Source: CAVWQV01 sp963757115 (GTDB taxonomy: Bacteria; Pseudomonadota; Alphaproteobacteria; Acetobacterales; Acetobacteraceae). From it: a DNA stretch of 64,000 nt. The DNA lies in contig CAVWQV010000008.1 of the NCBI GenBank assembly GCA_963757115.1, positions 1-64,000 on the forward strand. The letters run 5' to 3'. The translations under genes and the position numbers were made by a program. The notes beneath the pieces were generated by a model. That model was not told where the DNA came from and did no database searches. It saw only the letters and a list, made by a program, of their open reading frames with translations. Below, piece after piece: positions 27,258 through 37,192 of this stretch (position 1 is the first letter of the stretch; each line of letters begins with the position of its first letter).

Positions 27258-29013
27258 TCAGCGGTCGCTTCCCGGCGGTCCCAACCGGCCTCTTCTGGTC
27301 ACCTTATTCCAGCGAGCTGCGGATCGAGAACCCTTCAGTTCGAGTTCCATCCGCCAGCGCAGCGACCCGTCCGGCAGTTCCGGCAAGAGATCGAGCCCGT
27401 GCCGAAACTGCGCGGCGGCCTCAATCGTAGCCGATCGCGCCATCGACTTCCGTCCTGCCTTAATCCAGTAAGCGATGGCTCGTTCAGCCGTGCCGGCCTG
27501 GGTATAGTGTTGTGCCAGCACAACAGGATCCTGTTCTACGACGTCTGGAAATCGCTCTTCCAGAACGGCCGCGATCCGTGCATGCAGTTCCCGCTTCGGG
27601 CCGCGCAGGAGCATTTCGTATGCAGCATCTCGCAGCAGCGCATGCCTGAAGGCATAGGTCGCGTGGGGCGGCGTCCCGCGACAGACAGCCAGTCCAGATG
27701 CTACGAGGTTCTCAAGCCCTTGCTCCAGGAATTGCTTTGGGAGTGACGAGATAGCCAGCAGTAGATCGTGGTGGAACTCCCGCCCGATCACCGCACCCAT
27801 TTGGGCGACCTGCTTCGCGGCGGGGAGCCGGTCGAGACGTGCCGTCAGCGCAGCCTGTAACGTGCTCGGGACTGCCAACGGATTGGCGACTCCGCGCCGC
27901 TCCACAAAGGCAGCTGACGCCAGCACCGTCTTGGTCAGCTCCTCGATAAACAACGGCACGCCGTCGGCCTGCAACACGATGCGATTTAGCAGTGCCAATG
28001 GCAGGAAGTGGTTCGCCACGACCTGCCTGGCGAGCGCCGTTGCGTCCCGCCGGTCGAGCTGGCTCAGGGTTGTCAAGCTCACACCGGGGCGACCGAACCA
28101 GCGTGCCGAGAAATCAGGGCGGAAGGAGACGACGAGCAGCACAGGAAGTCCCGCAACCTGGTTGATCACTGCATCCAGCAATTCGAGCGAGGTCGGGTCC
28201 GACCAGTGTGCGTCCTCGAACAGGATCAGCACCGGCCCGGTGCCTGCAAACCTCCTCAGGCAACGGAGCAATGTGGTAAATGTCCGCTCCTTGCGTCGTC
28301 GCGGGCTCGGCTCCAGGGTTGGATAGCGCCGATCCGTCGGGATCGACAGTAACCCCGCAAGGGAGGCCACGTCCTCCAGCGGTGGACCGGTGGGCGCCAG
28401 CATCGCTTCCAGCTTCGCCAAACGGTTCTTGGAGGTGTCGCCGCGGGAAAAACCTGCCTCCTGTTCCAATCGGGCGATGATTGGATGGAGCGCGGTGTCC
28501 TGATGATAGGGCGAGCAGAAATAGCGCAGGCTGACATGCGGCTCGCTGATCAGCTGCTCCTCGAGAGCGGCGAGCAAACGCGATTTGCCGATGCCCGCTT
28601 CGCCGGACAGCAGCACGACTTGGCCTTCGCCGAGTTTTGCGTGCTGCCACGGCTGCAGCAGCAAATCCAGTTCCTCGTCGCGTCCCACTAGGGGCGTGAG
28701 CGCGTTCGTGTAGACCGTCTCGGAGTGGCTTGATGCCCCGGTCTCCCCACGCGCCCACCAGGCTGTCACCGGCGTTTCAAACCCCTTCAGCGTGACGGGG
28801 CCGAGCTCCTCGAGCTCGAATAGTCGGCCGAGCTGCGACCGGGTCGCCTCGCTCACCACGACCGTGTCGGACTCGGCCAGCGCCTGTAGCCGCGCGGCGA
28901 GGTTCGGTGTCTCGCCGATGGCCGGGTGCTGCTGCGCCGCTCCGGACCCTATCAGGTCGCCAACTATGACGAGGCCGGTCGCGACGCCAATGCGAACTGT
29001 TGCGCGACAGCTC
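27258..29013 (-). pseudogene. Adenylate/guanylate cyclase-AAA ATPase protein, truncated at both ends
   Basis: The frame enters inside a class III cyclase domain (VRIGVATGLVIVGDLIG, GETPNLAARLQALAESDTVV), runs through the linker FELEELGPVTLKGFETPV and a STAND/AAA ATPase with Walker A LLSGEAGIGKSRLL and Walker B VLILFEDAHWSDPTSLELLD. It then enters a TPR-like region and breaks near 27320. The start of the cyclase (with its first metal-binding Asp) is cut off by the IS21 end at ~29014, and the helical C-terminus of several hundred residues is missing. Such proteins sense signals and make cAMP; this copy cannot. Confidence 0.8.
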
Positions 29014-29218
29014 TGATGGCCGGTGAGCGACACGGACGGATGGCCGGTTGGACTGGCCGAATGGCGGGCGAAGCCCGACCCTTGGCAGTCTGACCGGCGA
29101 GGCGGGCGGAGGCCCGCGTCTGTGGCCACGGCGTGTGCGGGCAGGATTGGCTCCTCGACCGAGACGAGGGACCGAAGTGCCCGGACGACACGTCACACGC
29201 CAGCAGGTGAGATTATTC

Positions 29219-30707
29219 ATGGAGTTTCGTCGTTATCATCCGCAACGCGTCGTCGCGGCCATGGCCGGCTTCAGCGAACGGACGTCCCGTCGCATCGAGA
29301 CGGACCGGCACGCCCCGTCGCGGCAGACCGTCGAGCGTCGAGCCCGTCGCCAGGGGCCGGATCCGTTCGACGGGCTGTGGGACAGTGAGATCCGCCCGAT
29401 GCTCGAGAGCCATCCCGGCCTGCGGCCGATCGCTCTGCTTGAAGAGATGCAGCGCCGGCACCCTGATCATGACTGGGACCGACTGCGCCGCAGCCTGGAG
29501 CGCCGGGTTCGCGCCTGGCGGGCCGAACACGGCGCCGACCGTGAGGTGATCTTCCGTCAGGGCCATGTGCCGGGACAGCAGGGGCTCTCGGACTTCACCG
29601 ACATGGGCGATCTCGGCGTCAGCATCGGCGGCGAGCGCCAGAGCCACCGGCTGTATCACTTCGTCCTTGCCTACTCCGCTTGGGAGCATGCGGAGCCGGT
29701 GCTCGGCGGGGAAAGCTTCACCGCACTCGCCGTCGGCCTGCAGAACGCGCTCTGGTCGCTTGGCGGCGCGCCGGTCGAGCACCGCTCGGATAGCCTCTCC
29801 GCTGCGTTCCGCAATCTCGACGACGACGCCCGCGCCGACCAGACACGTCGCTACGAGGCGTTGTGCGCTCACTATGGGATGACGCCGACCCGCAACAATG
29901 TCGGCGTGGCGCATGAGAACGGCACCATCGAGAGCCAGCACGGTCACCTCAAGCGCGCTGTCGCCCAAGCCTTGCTGCTGCGCGGCAACGCCGAGTTCGA
30001 CACTCTCGGTACCTATCGTATCTGGATCGCCGACCTCGTCGGCCGCCGCAATGCCCGCCGCGGCAAGATGGTCCGGCTGGAATGCGCCGCCCTGCGCCCG
30101 CTGCCGCCTGCCCGAACCACCGACTACGACGAGGCCACGGTGTTCGTGACCTCCAGCAGCGGCTTTGTTCTGCGCAAGGTGTTCTACACCGTGCCCTCGC
30201 GCCTGATCGGCTTCCGTCTGCGGGTGCGGCTCTACGACGACCGATTGGAATGCTTCGTCGGCCAGAGCCCGGCATTGACCTTGCGGCGAGGCCGCAGCCA
30301 CGGCGCGGGACGGCATGGTCACGTCGTCGACTATCGGCACATCATCCAGCCTGCGCTGCAAGCCGATGGCGCTGCTCAACCTGGTCTATCGCGACGCGCT
30401 GTTCCCACGTGCTCCCTATCGTCTGGCCTGGGAGAGACTGCTCGCGGCCGGCAATCCGCGAGCCGCCTGCAAGTCGATGGTGTCGCTCCTGGCCCTCGCG
30501 CATGAGCGCGGCTGCGAAGCCGAGCTCGCCGCCGCACTCGACGAGCAGATGCAACGCCCGGGGGCGGCCGGTTCTGCCGTTATCGACGTGGCCGCCCTGC
30601 AGCGGCGCTTCGCGCCAGCGGCCGGGACATTGCCCGACATCGCCATCACGCTTCCTTCGGTCGCCAGCTACGACGTCCTTCTGCCGTCGATGGGAGCCGC
30701 CGCGTGA
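29219..30707 (+). pseudogene. istA: IS21 transposase IstA, one frameshift
   Basis: N-terminus MEFRRYHPQRVVAAMAGFSE (HTH), the rve catalytic core (FTDMGDLGVSIGG, HYGMTPTRNNVGVAHENGTIE) and the C-terminal barrel. A +1 shift near 30320 splits it. The last part (LNLVYRDALFPRAPYRLAWE) ends at 30707, overlapping the istB start. Its promoter and left terminal repeats lie before 29219. Confidence 0.85.
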
Positions 30708-31312
30708 ACGACAGCCCCGGCGACATGATCAAGGTCGACACCGCGCGGTTGCCGCTGCTGCTCCGGGAGCTGCGGCTGCCGACCATCGCCGCCATGTGGC
30801 AGAGCTTTACCGAGCGGGCCGACCGCGAGGGCTGGCCGGCAGCGCGGCTGCTGGCAACGCTTGCCGAGCTGGAACTGGCCGAACGTGTTCAGCGCCGCGT
30901 CCAGCGACATCTGATCGAGGCGCATCTGCCACCCGGCAAGACGCTGGACAGCTTCGACTTCACGGCAGTGCCCATGATCAGCCGTGCGCACGTCACCGCG
31001 CTGGCCAGCGGCGACGGCTGGATCGACAGGGGCGGCACGATCCTGTTGTTCGGCCCGAGCGGGTCGGGGAAGTCGCATCTCGGTGCGGCATTGGGTCACG
31101 CTCTCGTCGAAAGCGGCTACCGCGTCCTGTTCACCCGCACGATCGATCTCGTGCAACGCCTGCAGCAGGCCCGTCAGGCGCTCTCGCTGGAGAGCGTCAT
31201 CGACAAGCTGGACAAATACCATCTGCTGATCCTCGACGACCTCTGCTACGTGAGGAAGGATCAAGCCGAGACATCCGTCCTGTTCGAACTGATCGCGGCC
31301 CGCGCCGCGTAG
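30704..31312 (+). pseudogene. istB: IS21 helper ATPase IstB, C-terminally truncated
   Basis: 202 residues: LPLLLRELRLPTIAAMWQSF, Walker A LLFGPSGSGKSHL, Walker B LLILDDLCYV. It stops right after ETSVLFELIAAR, where normal IstB continues for ~50-60 residues (sensor and Arg finger). ATP binding is intact, but the protein is broken by the junction at ~31310. Confidence 0.85.
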
Positions 31313-33074
31313 CGTTCGAGCCCGAGGCTTCGTAGCATCGTGAGGACCGCCGTAAACTGTGTTGCGGAGTTTGATCAGGTCGGCAAAAAATGCGGTTCCG
31401 ATGAGAGGCGGCGGACGAGCCAATGCGCGCTGCTGGCCGGCGGCTATGGTCATCCCGAGCAGCAGCATACGTGCGAGATATTCGAAGTTCTGCGGGTCGA
31501 ACGGAGCGACCGCCCCCGGGAGCCGGTCCTTGGTTTCGCCTCCCACCAGGTCTCGTTTGGCGTGAATCGCTTTGTGGTACACCCAAGCGTATGACGCTAC
31601 CCGATCCCGCAGCGTCCTGAACAGCTCAGTACCGAAGTCGCCCTCGCCGAAATCGATCAGGTGACGCAGCGTCCGCCGGCCTATCCGCAGGATCTTGGTT
31701 TTGGGCGCTGTGCCTCCTTTCGTCCCGGCGGCAACGCGCACCTCGTACAGGAGGCGGGAGTTGAAAAGATCGATCCCACTCTCGAGCTCGCCGATGAATT
31801 CGCCTTTGCGGAATACCTGGCGGGACTCGCCTCTCACGATCAGTTCTAGCTCGCCGCATTCGATCAGCCACAGGCCATGAGGAATGTTGTGCGCTAGCGC
31901 GAGCGGCTCGCCCGGGTGGAGCACGATCTCGCGGATTCCATCAGCCGGCGCCTCCTCGACCTCGCGCTGAAGCGTGTTCCACTGCACAGTCGCCAGCCTG
32001 AATGCTTTAAGAGTTTCCAGCCGGCGTTTGGCCTCATCCAAGTCGAGGCGATGTCCCATCGGCCCGGCTGCGAGCAACCAGCAGACAAAGGGGCCGCCGG
32101 CAGGAACGCGGTCCAGATGAGCTTCCTCATAGAATCTTTCCAGCAACGCGGGAGGAAACATCGCTAGCGGAATGGGATCGCATCGCAGCACGTGGAAGCG
32201 TGCGTCCGCAAAGAACTGCTCGTATCGCAGCCAAGAGCGAGGGAAAATCCTGACGTCTTGCTGAGCGGGACCAAGTCGTGCGATCTGCTCCGCCTCAGGC
32301 GATTCAACTGGATCCCGTCCGTGAGTTTTCTCTCCGGCACCGTAGAAAAAATCGGGATTGAGCGTGCAGACAATAAAAGGCGTTCCCCGAGATCCGGTCT
32401 CCGCAACCCATCGCGTGATCGCGCCGAGAAGATCCCGGACGGCGGCAGCGTTCAGGTGGTCAAGTACCCGCTATACAGACGACCGCATCGTACACTGCCG
32501 GTCTCGTCGTGGGTGCTTCGGCATCATGGCAGACGCCCTGTCGAGGGAGCGGGCGCAGCCATTCGGGTTCGTGGTCAGGGCTGGCGTCGGTGAGGTCACC
32601 CTTGAGCGATCGGAGGGCGCCGCGCCTGGACCGCCTGCGCTTCGCCCTGCTCTCCGCCATCTCGACCAGTAGATGACAGCCGTCGACGCTGGTCACATCA
32701 GCGCCGCGATCGGCAAGCCAGTGACCAAGATATGCTTCACCGCCTCCAAGGTCGAGCAACCGAAGGCCCGTGAGATCTGGCTGGTGTTCTTCCAGAGACT
32801 GCGCCCAGGCGCGGGCCAAGATGTCCTGGTTGCATTCCTGGGCTGCTGGGTCCAGCTTACTAAGCAGAGTGCCCAGCAGCCAATAGGTGTTGTGGCCTGC
32901 ACTGGCTGAAATTGTACCCAGGTTTTTGCTGTCCAGAGATCTTTGCTTGTGGATGGCCATAAGCGTGCCGAGAATGAACGGCTTCACGATCGCTTGTTGA
33001 AATATATCGCCGTACTCGGACACCGCGTTGCTCCACGCATGCGCGATCTTCTCGTCGAGCCAGTCTTCAAGCAT
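31313..33074 (-). pseudogene. Methyltransferase fused to a cyclic-nucleotide-binding-like domain; frameshifted and 3'-truncated
   Basis: Start ATG 33074 (MLEDWLDEKIAHAWSN) overlaps the oxygenase stop by eight bases. A helical N-terminal region comes first, then SAM motif I LLDLGGGEAYLGHWLADRG and VYDAVVCIAG. After one frame change near 32460 follow VLDHLNAAAVRDLLGAITRW, FIVCTLNPDFFYGAGE and RYEQFFADARFHVLRCDP. The second half is a cNMP-binding-like barrel (VLHPGEPLALAHNIPHGLWL, GEFIGELESGIDLF). The coding sequence runs into the IS21 remnant. A methyltransferase with a C-terminal CRP-like domain is unusual; effector and substrate unknown. Confidence 0.65.
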
Positions 33075-33849
33075 GGTCGTTGCCCATCTCGCGAAGGCGA
33101 AGCCGAAACAGTTCACCCGCGCTTCGCTGCACTGAGAGCCGCGTCTTGTCTGGCGGGTTTGCAAATAGGGAGAGCGAGAGTTTTCCGCCTCTGCATGTTG
33201 CAACCCGGTGCACGGTCGACGGCAATTCGCCCCCTGTCGCCTCGGCGAGCATATCGCCCACAAAGACGATGGCGCGCCCCGGCGGAACAATCACATCCAT
33301 CCAATCTCCGGAGCGGCTTCTTACCTGAAGCCCGGAGTCCGTCGCCGGCGGCAGTAGCGTCAGTAAATCTATATCGGTGTGCGGCGCGGCAAAGGGTTGC
33401 GCGCCTGCTGTCGGACTTCGGTAGTGCGCAATGCGAAGCACTACGCGGCAATCGTCAGCGAGCATACGAGAGAGGATGCCGCCCCGGCCGAGGGATGCGT
33501 CGAGAGCGCTTAGGCATATGCCCGCAGCGTTCCGGAGAGTCTCGAAGGCTGCCCAAGTTAAGCCGGCCACGCTAGATGGCACTGGATGCCCTCGCATCAC
33601 ATGGAAGAACTCCTTCGAGTCCGGCTGGTCAGCGCCAACCGCTCTCTCGGCGAGCCAGGGAAAGTAGCCGTTCAGGGCGCCGGCCGGCGCCCTGAACAAA
33701 GTCGCTTCGTCGCTCTCGAAGAAATTCCTCCAGCCCTCATAGAGAGCGTCCAGGAAGTGCTCGTCTAGAGCCGGAACGTCACACGCGCCGACGCCATGGT
33801 CGCGAACTCGTCTCAAGAATTCAGTCAGATCCATAGCAACATGATCCAA
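33067..33849 (-). CDS. 2-oxoglutarate/Fe(II)-dependent (isopenicillin N synthase-like) oxygenase
   Basis: 260 residues. The iron triad is His157-x-Asp159 (FAAPHTDIDLLTLL) and His214 (GELPSTVHRV). The co-substrate site has Lys223-x-Ser225 rather than the usual Arg-x-Ser, so 2OG binding may differ. The N-terminal DIOX_N-like part (FLDALYEGWRNFFESDEATL) is present. First gene of a two-gene operon with the methyltransferase-cNMP protein, which overlaps its stop. Together they suggest oxidation plus methylation of a small molecule (inference). Confidence 0.8.
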   Translation of the reverse strand: MDHVAMDLTEFLRRVRDHGVGACDVPALDEHFLDALYEGWRNFFESDEATLFRAPAGALNGYFPWLAERAVGADQPDSKEFFHVMRGHPVPSSVAGLTWAAFETLRNAAGICLSALDASLGRGGILSRMLADDCRVVLRIAHYRSPTAGAQPFAAPHTDIDLLTLLPPATDSGLQVRSRSGDWMDVIVPPGRAIVFVGDMLAEATGGELPSTVHRVATCRGGKLSLSLFANPPDKTRLSVQRSAGELFRLRLREMGNDHA

Positions 33850-34283
33850 ACTGGCACGCGAGGGTCAGTGAAAAATCGCCGGGGTTCTTTCCCTTCTCCG
33901 CCGGGCCCAGACCACGCTCCATCCTATGATCCTATGCGGTTCTGTCAGCCTTTCATGCCCAGGCCTTCGGCAGGCACACCAGCCTCGTTTTTGTCTACGC
34001 CGTCAGCATGCTAAGCGCGATGGCGGTTCGCAGCATATGCTGGAATGACCGTGTCCTGCACGCCAACGAGGTGGGCACCTCGCGGGGCGGTGCGGATCTT
34101 CAAGACCTATGGCCAGGACGCGGGAGAGCTCCAGCAAGAACCCCTACCGGCGGGCGCGCCACGTCCGCGGATGTTCCGCAGGCGGAGGGCGCCTCCAAGC
34201 CGATGCGCGAGTCCCGCAGGGAGAGGCCGACGATCACGGCTGGAATTGCTCGCCACGGCAAAGTGGAGAGCCGGGTTATGATT
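33850..34283. other. Gene-poor stretch with possible RecD2-like scrap
   Basis: No intact gene. Around 34085-34170, in alternating frames on the + strand, one reads GAVRIFKTYGQDA and NPYRRARHVR. This resembles the VxxIF..YG.D...NPYRLA stretch of RecD2-type helicases, a possible ~30-codon fossil. The first ~230 bases are featureless and should contain the oxygenase promoter. Confidence 0.3.
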
Positions 34284-34480
34284 AGCAGCCGGTCGCCCTT
34301 GTACATCTGGATGCGCGAGAACTTTGCCGAGCTGTCCGCCGCCTTTGGAAAGGATCGGCCGAACTGGACGGCGCTGGTCGAGGCGTTCAGCCAGGCCGGC
34401 TGCCGTCGAGGTCTCCAAGCGAGTGCTGCCGGAGACCGCCCGCAAGACTTGGCAGACGGTCAAGAAGGACGTTGGACCAT
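34284..34480 (+). pseudogene. Fragment of a small plasmid-borne helical protein
   Basis: SRSPLYIWMRENFAELSAAF, then RPNWTALVEAFSQAG and, one frame over, ETARKTWQTVKKDV. This pattern (Trp-Met-Arg start, RPsWxaLa, TArxTWxrVrxDV) is seen in short proteins encoded near parA in alphaproteobacterial plasmids, function unknown. It is cut at ~34480 by the start of a nuclease fragment on the other strand. Confidence 0.45.
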
Positions 34481-34483
34481 CCA

Positions 34484-34684
34484 CGCGTTCGCCGGGCCAT
34501 CGCTTGCCGGCACCGCGGGAGCCGGATGGCCGAAGCAGGCCGCGTCGAGGTCGGGCGGTCGATCTCCAGGTCGACGAAATGCCAGGGCGGGTGAGCCTGT
34601 AGCGCTGCGGCTGCTGAGGCCGGGGCGAACCCGGGTTAAGTCACCGGGCCGCGACGAGGCGGCTAGGTCAGGGTGATTTTCCAT
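34484..34684 (-). pseudogene. Third, internally deleted remnant of the S1/P1 nuclease gene
   Basis: The start MENHPDLAASSRPG matches the N-terminus of both full nucleases; ~30 codons later the sequence jumps to PDLDAACFGHPAPAVPASDG and ANAW. Signal peptide and most zinc-ligand motifs are gone. DNA similarity to the block at 46816-47277 is clear, including the CCTGACCTAGCC and ATTTTCCATGCGCGC stretches. It shows that the backbone segment was once present in a third place. Confidence 0.75.
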
Positions 34685-34689
34685 GCGCG

Positions 34690-35214
34690 CCCAGCTACCT
34701 TATTCCTCAAGCTGCCACCACAGGCTACCGAGCCGCAGCGCCGCATGCACGTCGATCTCCTCCACCACGGCGTCGGCAATCGGTGTCGCGCCGGCATGCG
34801 TGGTCGCCGGCAGTGCCTTCGCCAGCTGGCTGGCGGCTGCCGCGACGCCGATCGAGCTGGTCAGCCCAGCCTCCCGCAACCGAAGTCGATCGGGTGGACC
34901 CAGCTGCCGTGCTGGTGCACGAGCCAGCCGGCGGCCTCACGCAGGGCGAGACGCGCCCGCAGGCCTTCGGCCACGGCTGGCGTCCAGTTGGGCATCGAGC
35001 CGAGCGAGTGCGCCGCTCGCGCGGCGAGCGACCCGAGCAGCGCCGTGGCGTCCGGCGGCGCGGCGTCGCGGTCCGAAATACCGCCCGCGCGCAACACCGC
35101 GCCCAGTCCGCCCAGCGCGTCCGCCGGCTCGTCCTCCCAGGGATGCCAGAACCACTCTTCCTCCTCGTCCTCCCCCTCCCCTGCCCCGGCCGGCATGCCG
35201 CCTGTCCTCGCCAA
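34690..35214 (-). pseudogene. DUF1403-like protein, truncated second copy
   Basis: N-terminus MPAGAGEGEDEEEEWFWHPW and RARLALREAAGWLVHQHGSW, then PIDFG, match the intact gene at 40207. After one shift near 34880, LREAGLTSSIG and ALPATTHAG-like words continue until ~34690. The remaining ~230 residues including the HTH are missing. It is fused tail-first to the nuclease remnant. Confidence 0.7.
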
Positions 35215-35320
35215 CGTGCTGTTTCTCCATGCAAGAAAACCTGTTCTGAAAGCAACCAGCTATGTTGTTTTCGCATCTCCGGCAGTTTGCCGAACAACTT
35301 GCGTTAAGGGCGGCTAACAA
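35215..35320. repeat. Upstream control region shared by both DUF1403 genes, copy 1
   Basis: The ~100 bases before this DUF1403 copy match, in inverse orientation, 40086-40180 before the intact gene: shared CCGCCCTTAACGCAAGTT, a CGGCAAA-x-TGCCG-like palindrome and GGTTGCTTTCAGAACA. Since the intergenic DNA is conserved along with the gene start, it probably holds a promoter and operator, perhaps for autoregulation by the HTH of DUF1403. Confidence 0.55.
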
Positions 35321-35746
35321 TACTTATATTTAGCAGGCAGTTTTTAGGAGAGCCACTTCGGCTGTTTGCCGAATTCTTCTAAGCTTTCTCCGATCTCATG
35401 TTATATTAACCGAGGTATGCTTGGCCGCTTGCGCGTCTAGCTCGCGTCTAGCCGAGTCACAAGACTGGTCATCGTGGACCACGTTTGTTGTGGCAACGAG
35501 CTTCACGTCGGCGTCGTGCCGGCGGCGGGTTTGGGTCGAGAAGGTCGAGCTGACGATCCGGCGTCCGACTCCCGCAGCCGCGTCGCGAGTTTCTACCGTA
35601 CGCTGTCAAGCAAGGACCAGAACCCCACCTTGCGCGGGTGCTCGCGCCTGAGCCGCGCAATGAACGTGTCGTGGCTTTCCAGTCCGGCCTCGGAGTGGCC
35701 GGTCCGTGGATGGCTACCCCATTCCGCATCGAGAGATTCCTCCTAT
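35321..35746. other. Gene-poor stretch with one decayed fragment on the minus strand
   Basis: Contains TTCGGCTGTTTGCCGAA (~35358), a palindrome related to the one in the DUF1403 upstream region. At 35600-35690 on the minus strand one reads ESHDTFIARLRREHPRKVGF and WSLLDS, typical of the C-terminus of a larger protein (SWIM or DUF6880-like), then a stop. The rest is unassigned. Confidence 0.35.
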
Positions 35747-36454
35747 TTACAGGAGAGGCTGCATCCAGCCGACAACCGCGTCCAGGGCACTGGCGAGCAA
35801 CTCCTTGTCCGTCCGTCCGGATCGCACCGGAACGTGGAAGGAGTGATTGGCGCCTTCAAGACGCCGAAGGCTCGCCAGCATTCCCAGCCGCTCCACCAGC
35901 GGCGCGAGCAGCCGCATCTCGGCCAGTGTGTCGCGCGTCCCCTGCAGGAAGAGCATCGGCACCTGCACGTCGGCGAGGTGCCGCGCTCGCTCATCGGACG
36001 GCTTCCCCGCCGGGTGCAGTGGAAACCCAAAGAAGACGAGGCCGCGAACGCCGGACAGCGGGCTCTCTGCCTGCGCTTGGGATGTCATGCGGCCGCCGAA
36101 GGACTTGCCGCCCGCGAAGAGAGGCAGGCCAGTGGCCAGCTTGGCGGCGTCATCCACGGCTGCCCTTACTGTGGCGCGCGCGACCGCCGGGCTGTCCGGC
36201 CGATTTGATCCTTTCTCTATGTAGGGAAATTGGTAGCGCAGCGTCGCCACCCCTCCATGGGCGAGGCCGTCCGCCACTGCCTCCATGAACCGGTGCGTCA
36301 TGGCCGCCCCCGCCCCGTGCGCCATGACGTAACAGGCACAAGCCCGGTCCGGCAGAAGGAGCAGGCCGGAGACGGAAAGATCGGGGTTGAGGCTAATCCG
36401 AACGTCGCTTCGGCGCACGGCTCGTGTTCCCGATCTCATGTCGGTCGAGCTCAC
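35747..36454 (-). CDS. Alpha/beta-hydrolase (KANL3/Tex30-like, dienelactone-hydrolase type)
   Basis: 235 residues: CYVMAHGAGAAMTHRFMEAV (oxyanion region), LRYQFPYIEKGSNRPD, nucleophile elbow GGKSFGGRMTS, a Phe-rich VFFGFPLHPAGKP, Asp in LFLQGTRDTLAE and His in GANHSFHV. Typical cytosolic hydrolase of unknown substrate. The ATG at 36454 overlaps the stop of the upstream membrane gene; last gene of a three-gene operon. Confidence 0.82.
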   Translation of the reverse strand: MSSTDMRSGTRAVRRSDVRISLNPDLSVSGLLLLPDRACACYVMAHGAGAAMTHRFMEAVADGLAHGGVATLRYQFPYIEKGSNRPDSPAVARATVRAAVDDAAKLATGLPLFAGGKSFGGRMTSQAQAESPLSGVRGLVFFGFPLHPAGKPSDERARHLADVQVPMLFLQGTRDTLAEMRLLAPLVERLGMLASLRRLEGANHSFHVPVRSGRTDKELLASALDAVVGWMQPLL

Positions 36455-36930
36455 CTCTTGAACAACGCAAACAGGGATGGATCACGTTGATAGATCGCCG
36501 CCCCAACAAGCACGATCAGCGCGAAAGCGAATGATGCAATCACGCCGACGAATAAGTTCGGGAGCCACGTCGATCGGAACGAGGTGGCCGCCTTGATCTG
36601 GGCAGCAAGTTCTCTGACCTCGCCGAGAACGGACTCGCGAACAGCCTGCGCCATTGCTTCTTCGGTTCGGTCCGCCATGTAGGCGGTGGCTGCGAGGTCG
36701 AACGTGTCTGCGGCCGACCGCTTGATGTCCTCGAGGCGTGAAAGCGGCAAGCTGGCGATCCACTCGTCCACTTCGTCGGAGTTCGGAGGTCGGCCCTTCC
36801 GAGTTTCGAACAGCTCGACCCAGTCGTAGCGTTGGGACGCGTAGGCGGCATAGGCGAGGCTTGCAAGTTCGGGGCTAAGTTCTGGATCATCCCTGAAGTG
36901 GCGGAAGACCTCCCGATCATTGGATGGCAT
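36451..36930 (-). CDS. Helical protein with C-terminal membrane anchor
   Basis: 159 residues. Soluble helical part (ELASLAYAAYASQRYDWVEL, GRPPNSDEVDEWIASLPLSR), an Ala-rich coil, and one C-terminal TM helix (LFVGVIASFAFALIVLVGAA) followed by a short basic tail, so tail-anchored. No family name. Its ATG directly follows the stop of the 59-residue gene (TAGATG), and its stop overlaps the hydrolase start. Confidence 0.65.
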   Translation of the reverse strand: MPSNDREVFRHFRDDPELSPELASLAYAAYASQRYDWVELFETRKGRPPNSDEVDEWIASLPLSRLEDIKRSAADTFDLAATAYMADRTEEAMAQAVRESVLGEVRELAAQIKAATSFRSTWLPNLFVGVIASFAFALIVLVGAAIYQRDPSLFALFKR

Positions 36931-37110
36931 CTACTTTCTGGCGAACAGGCCCGTCTTGCGATTGGCCTCGCTCAAAGCTCGCTCGATCTTCGCCGTACGA
37001 CGGGCCCGTAGGGTGGCAATCGCCTTCGTGCTCGCTCGTGCCGCAGCCTTCAGTTCCATGTCGCGGCCGCTGCGGCTCTCGCCGGGGCCGTCCTTCTTTG
37101 ACGCGGTCAT
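36931..37110 (-). CDS. Small basic protein, first gene of the hydrolase operon
   Basis: 59 residues from ATG 37110 (MTASKKDGPGESRSGRDMEL), Lys/Arg/Ala-rich, one predicted helix ending NRKTGLFARK. The frame is open to 37218 but overlaps the recombinase end there. Family unknown. The immediate adjacency to the next gene supports coding. Confidence 0.5.
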   Translation of the reverse strand: MTASKKDGPGESRSGRDMELKAAARASTKAIATLRARRTAKIERALSEANRKTGLFARK

Positions 37111-37192
37111 GTCTTCCCCTGTCAGGTCTGGCAGGTATGCCACACCGGAGCGTAGCTCAAGATGGCGAATCGGGGTGGTAGAGGCGAGGCTG

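Larger units (their letters stand above)
29014..31312 (+). mobile_element. IS21-family element, 3' truncated
   Basis: istA and istB are in the usual overlapping order. The left end lies near 29014, where cyclase similarity stops and GATGGCCGGT words repeat. The right side ends inside istB at ~31310, directly fused to the cNMP-domain gene. The right terminal repeat is therefore lost and the element is immobile. Confidence 0.75.

Noticed and set aside
30668..31312. Leftward frame that continues the cNMP-domain protein into istB
   Set aside because: Beyond ~31313 it only reads antisense to istB; it is a chance extension after the junction.
30082..31335. Rightward 417-codon frame across istA and istB
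   Set aside because: Out of frame with both transposition genes, low-complexity product.
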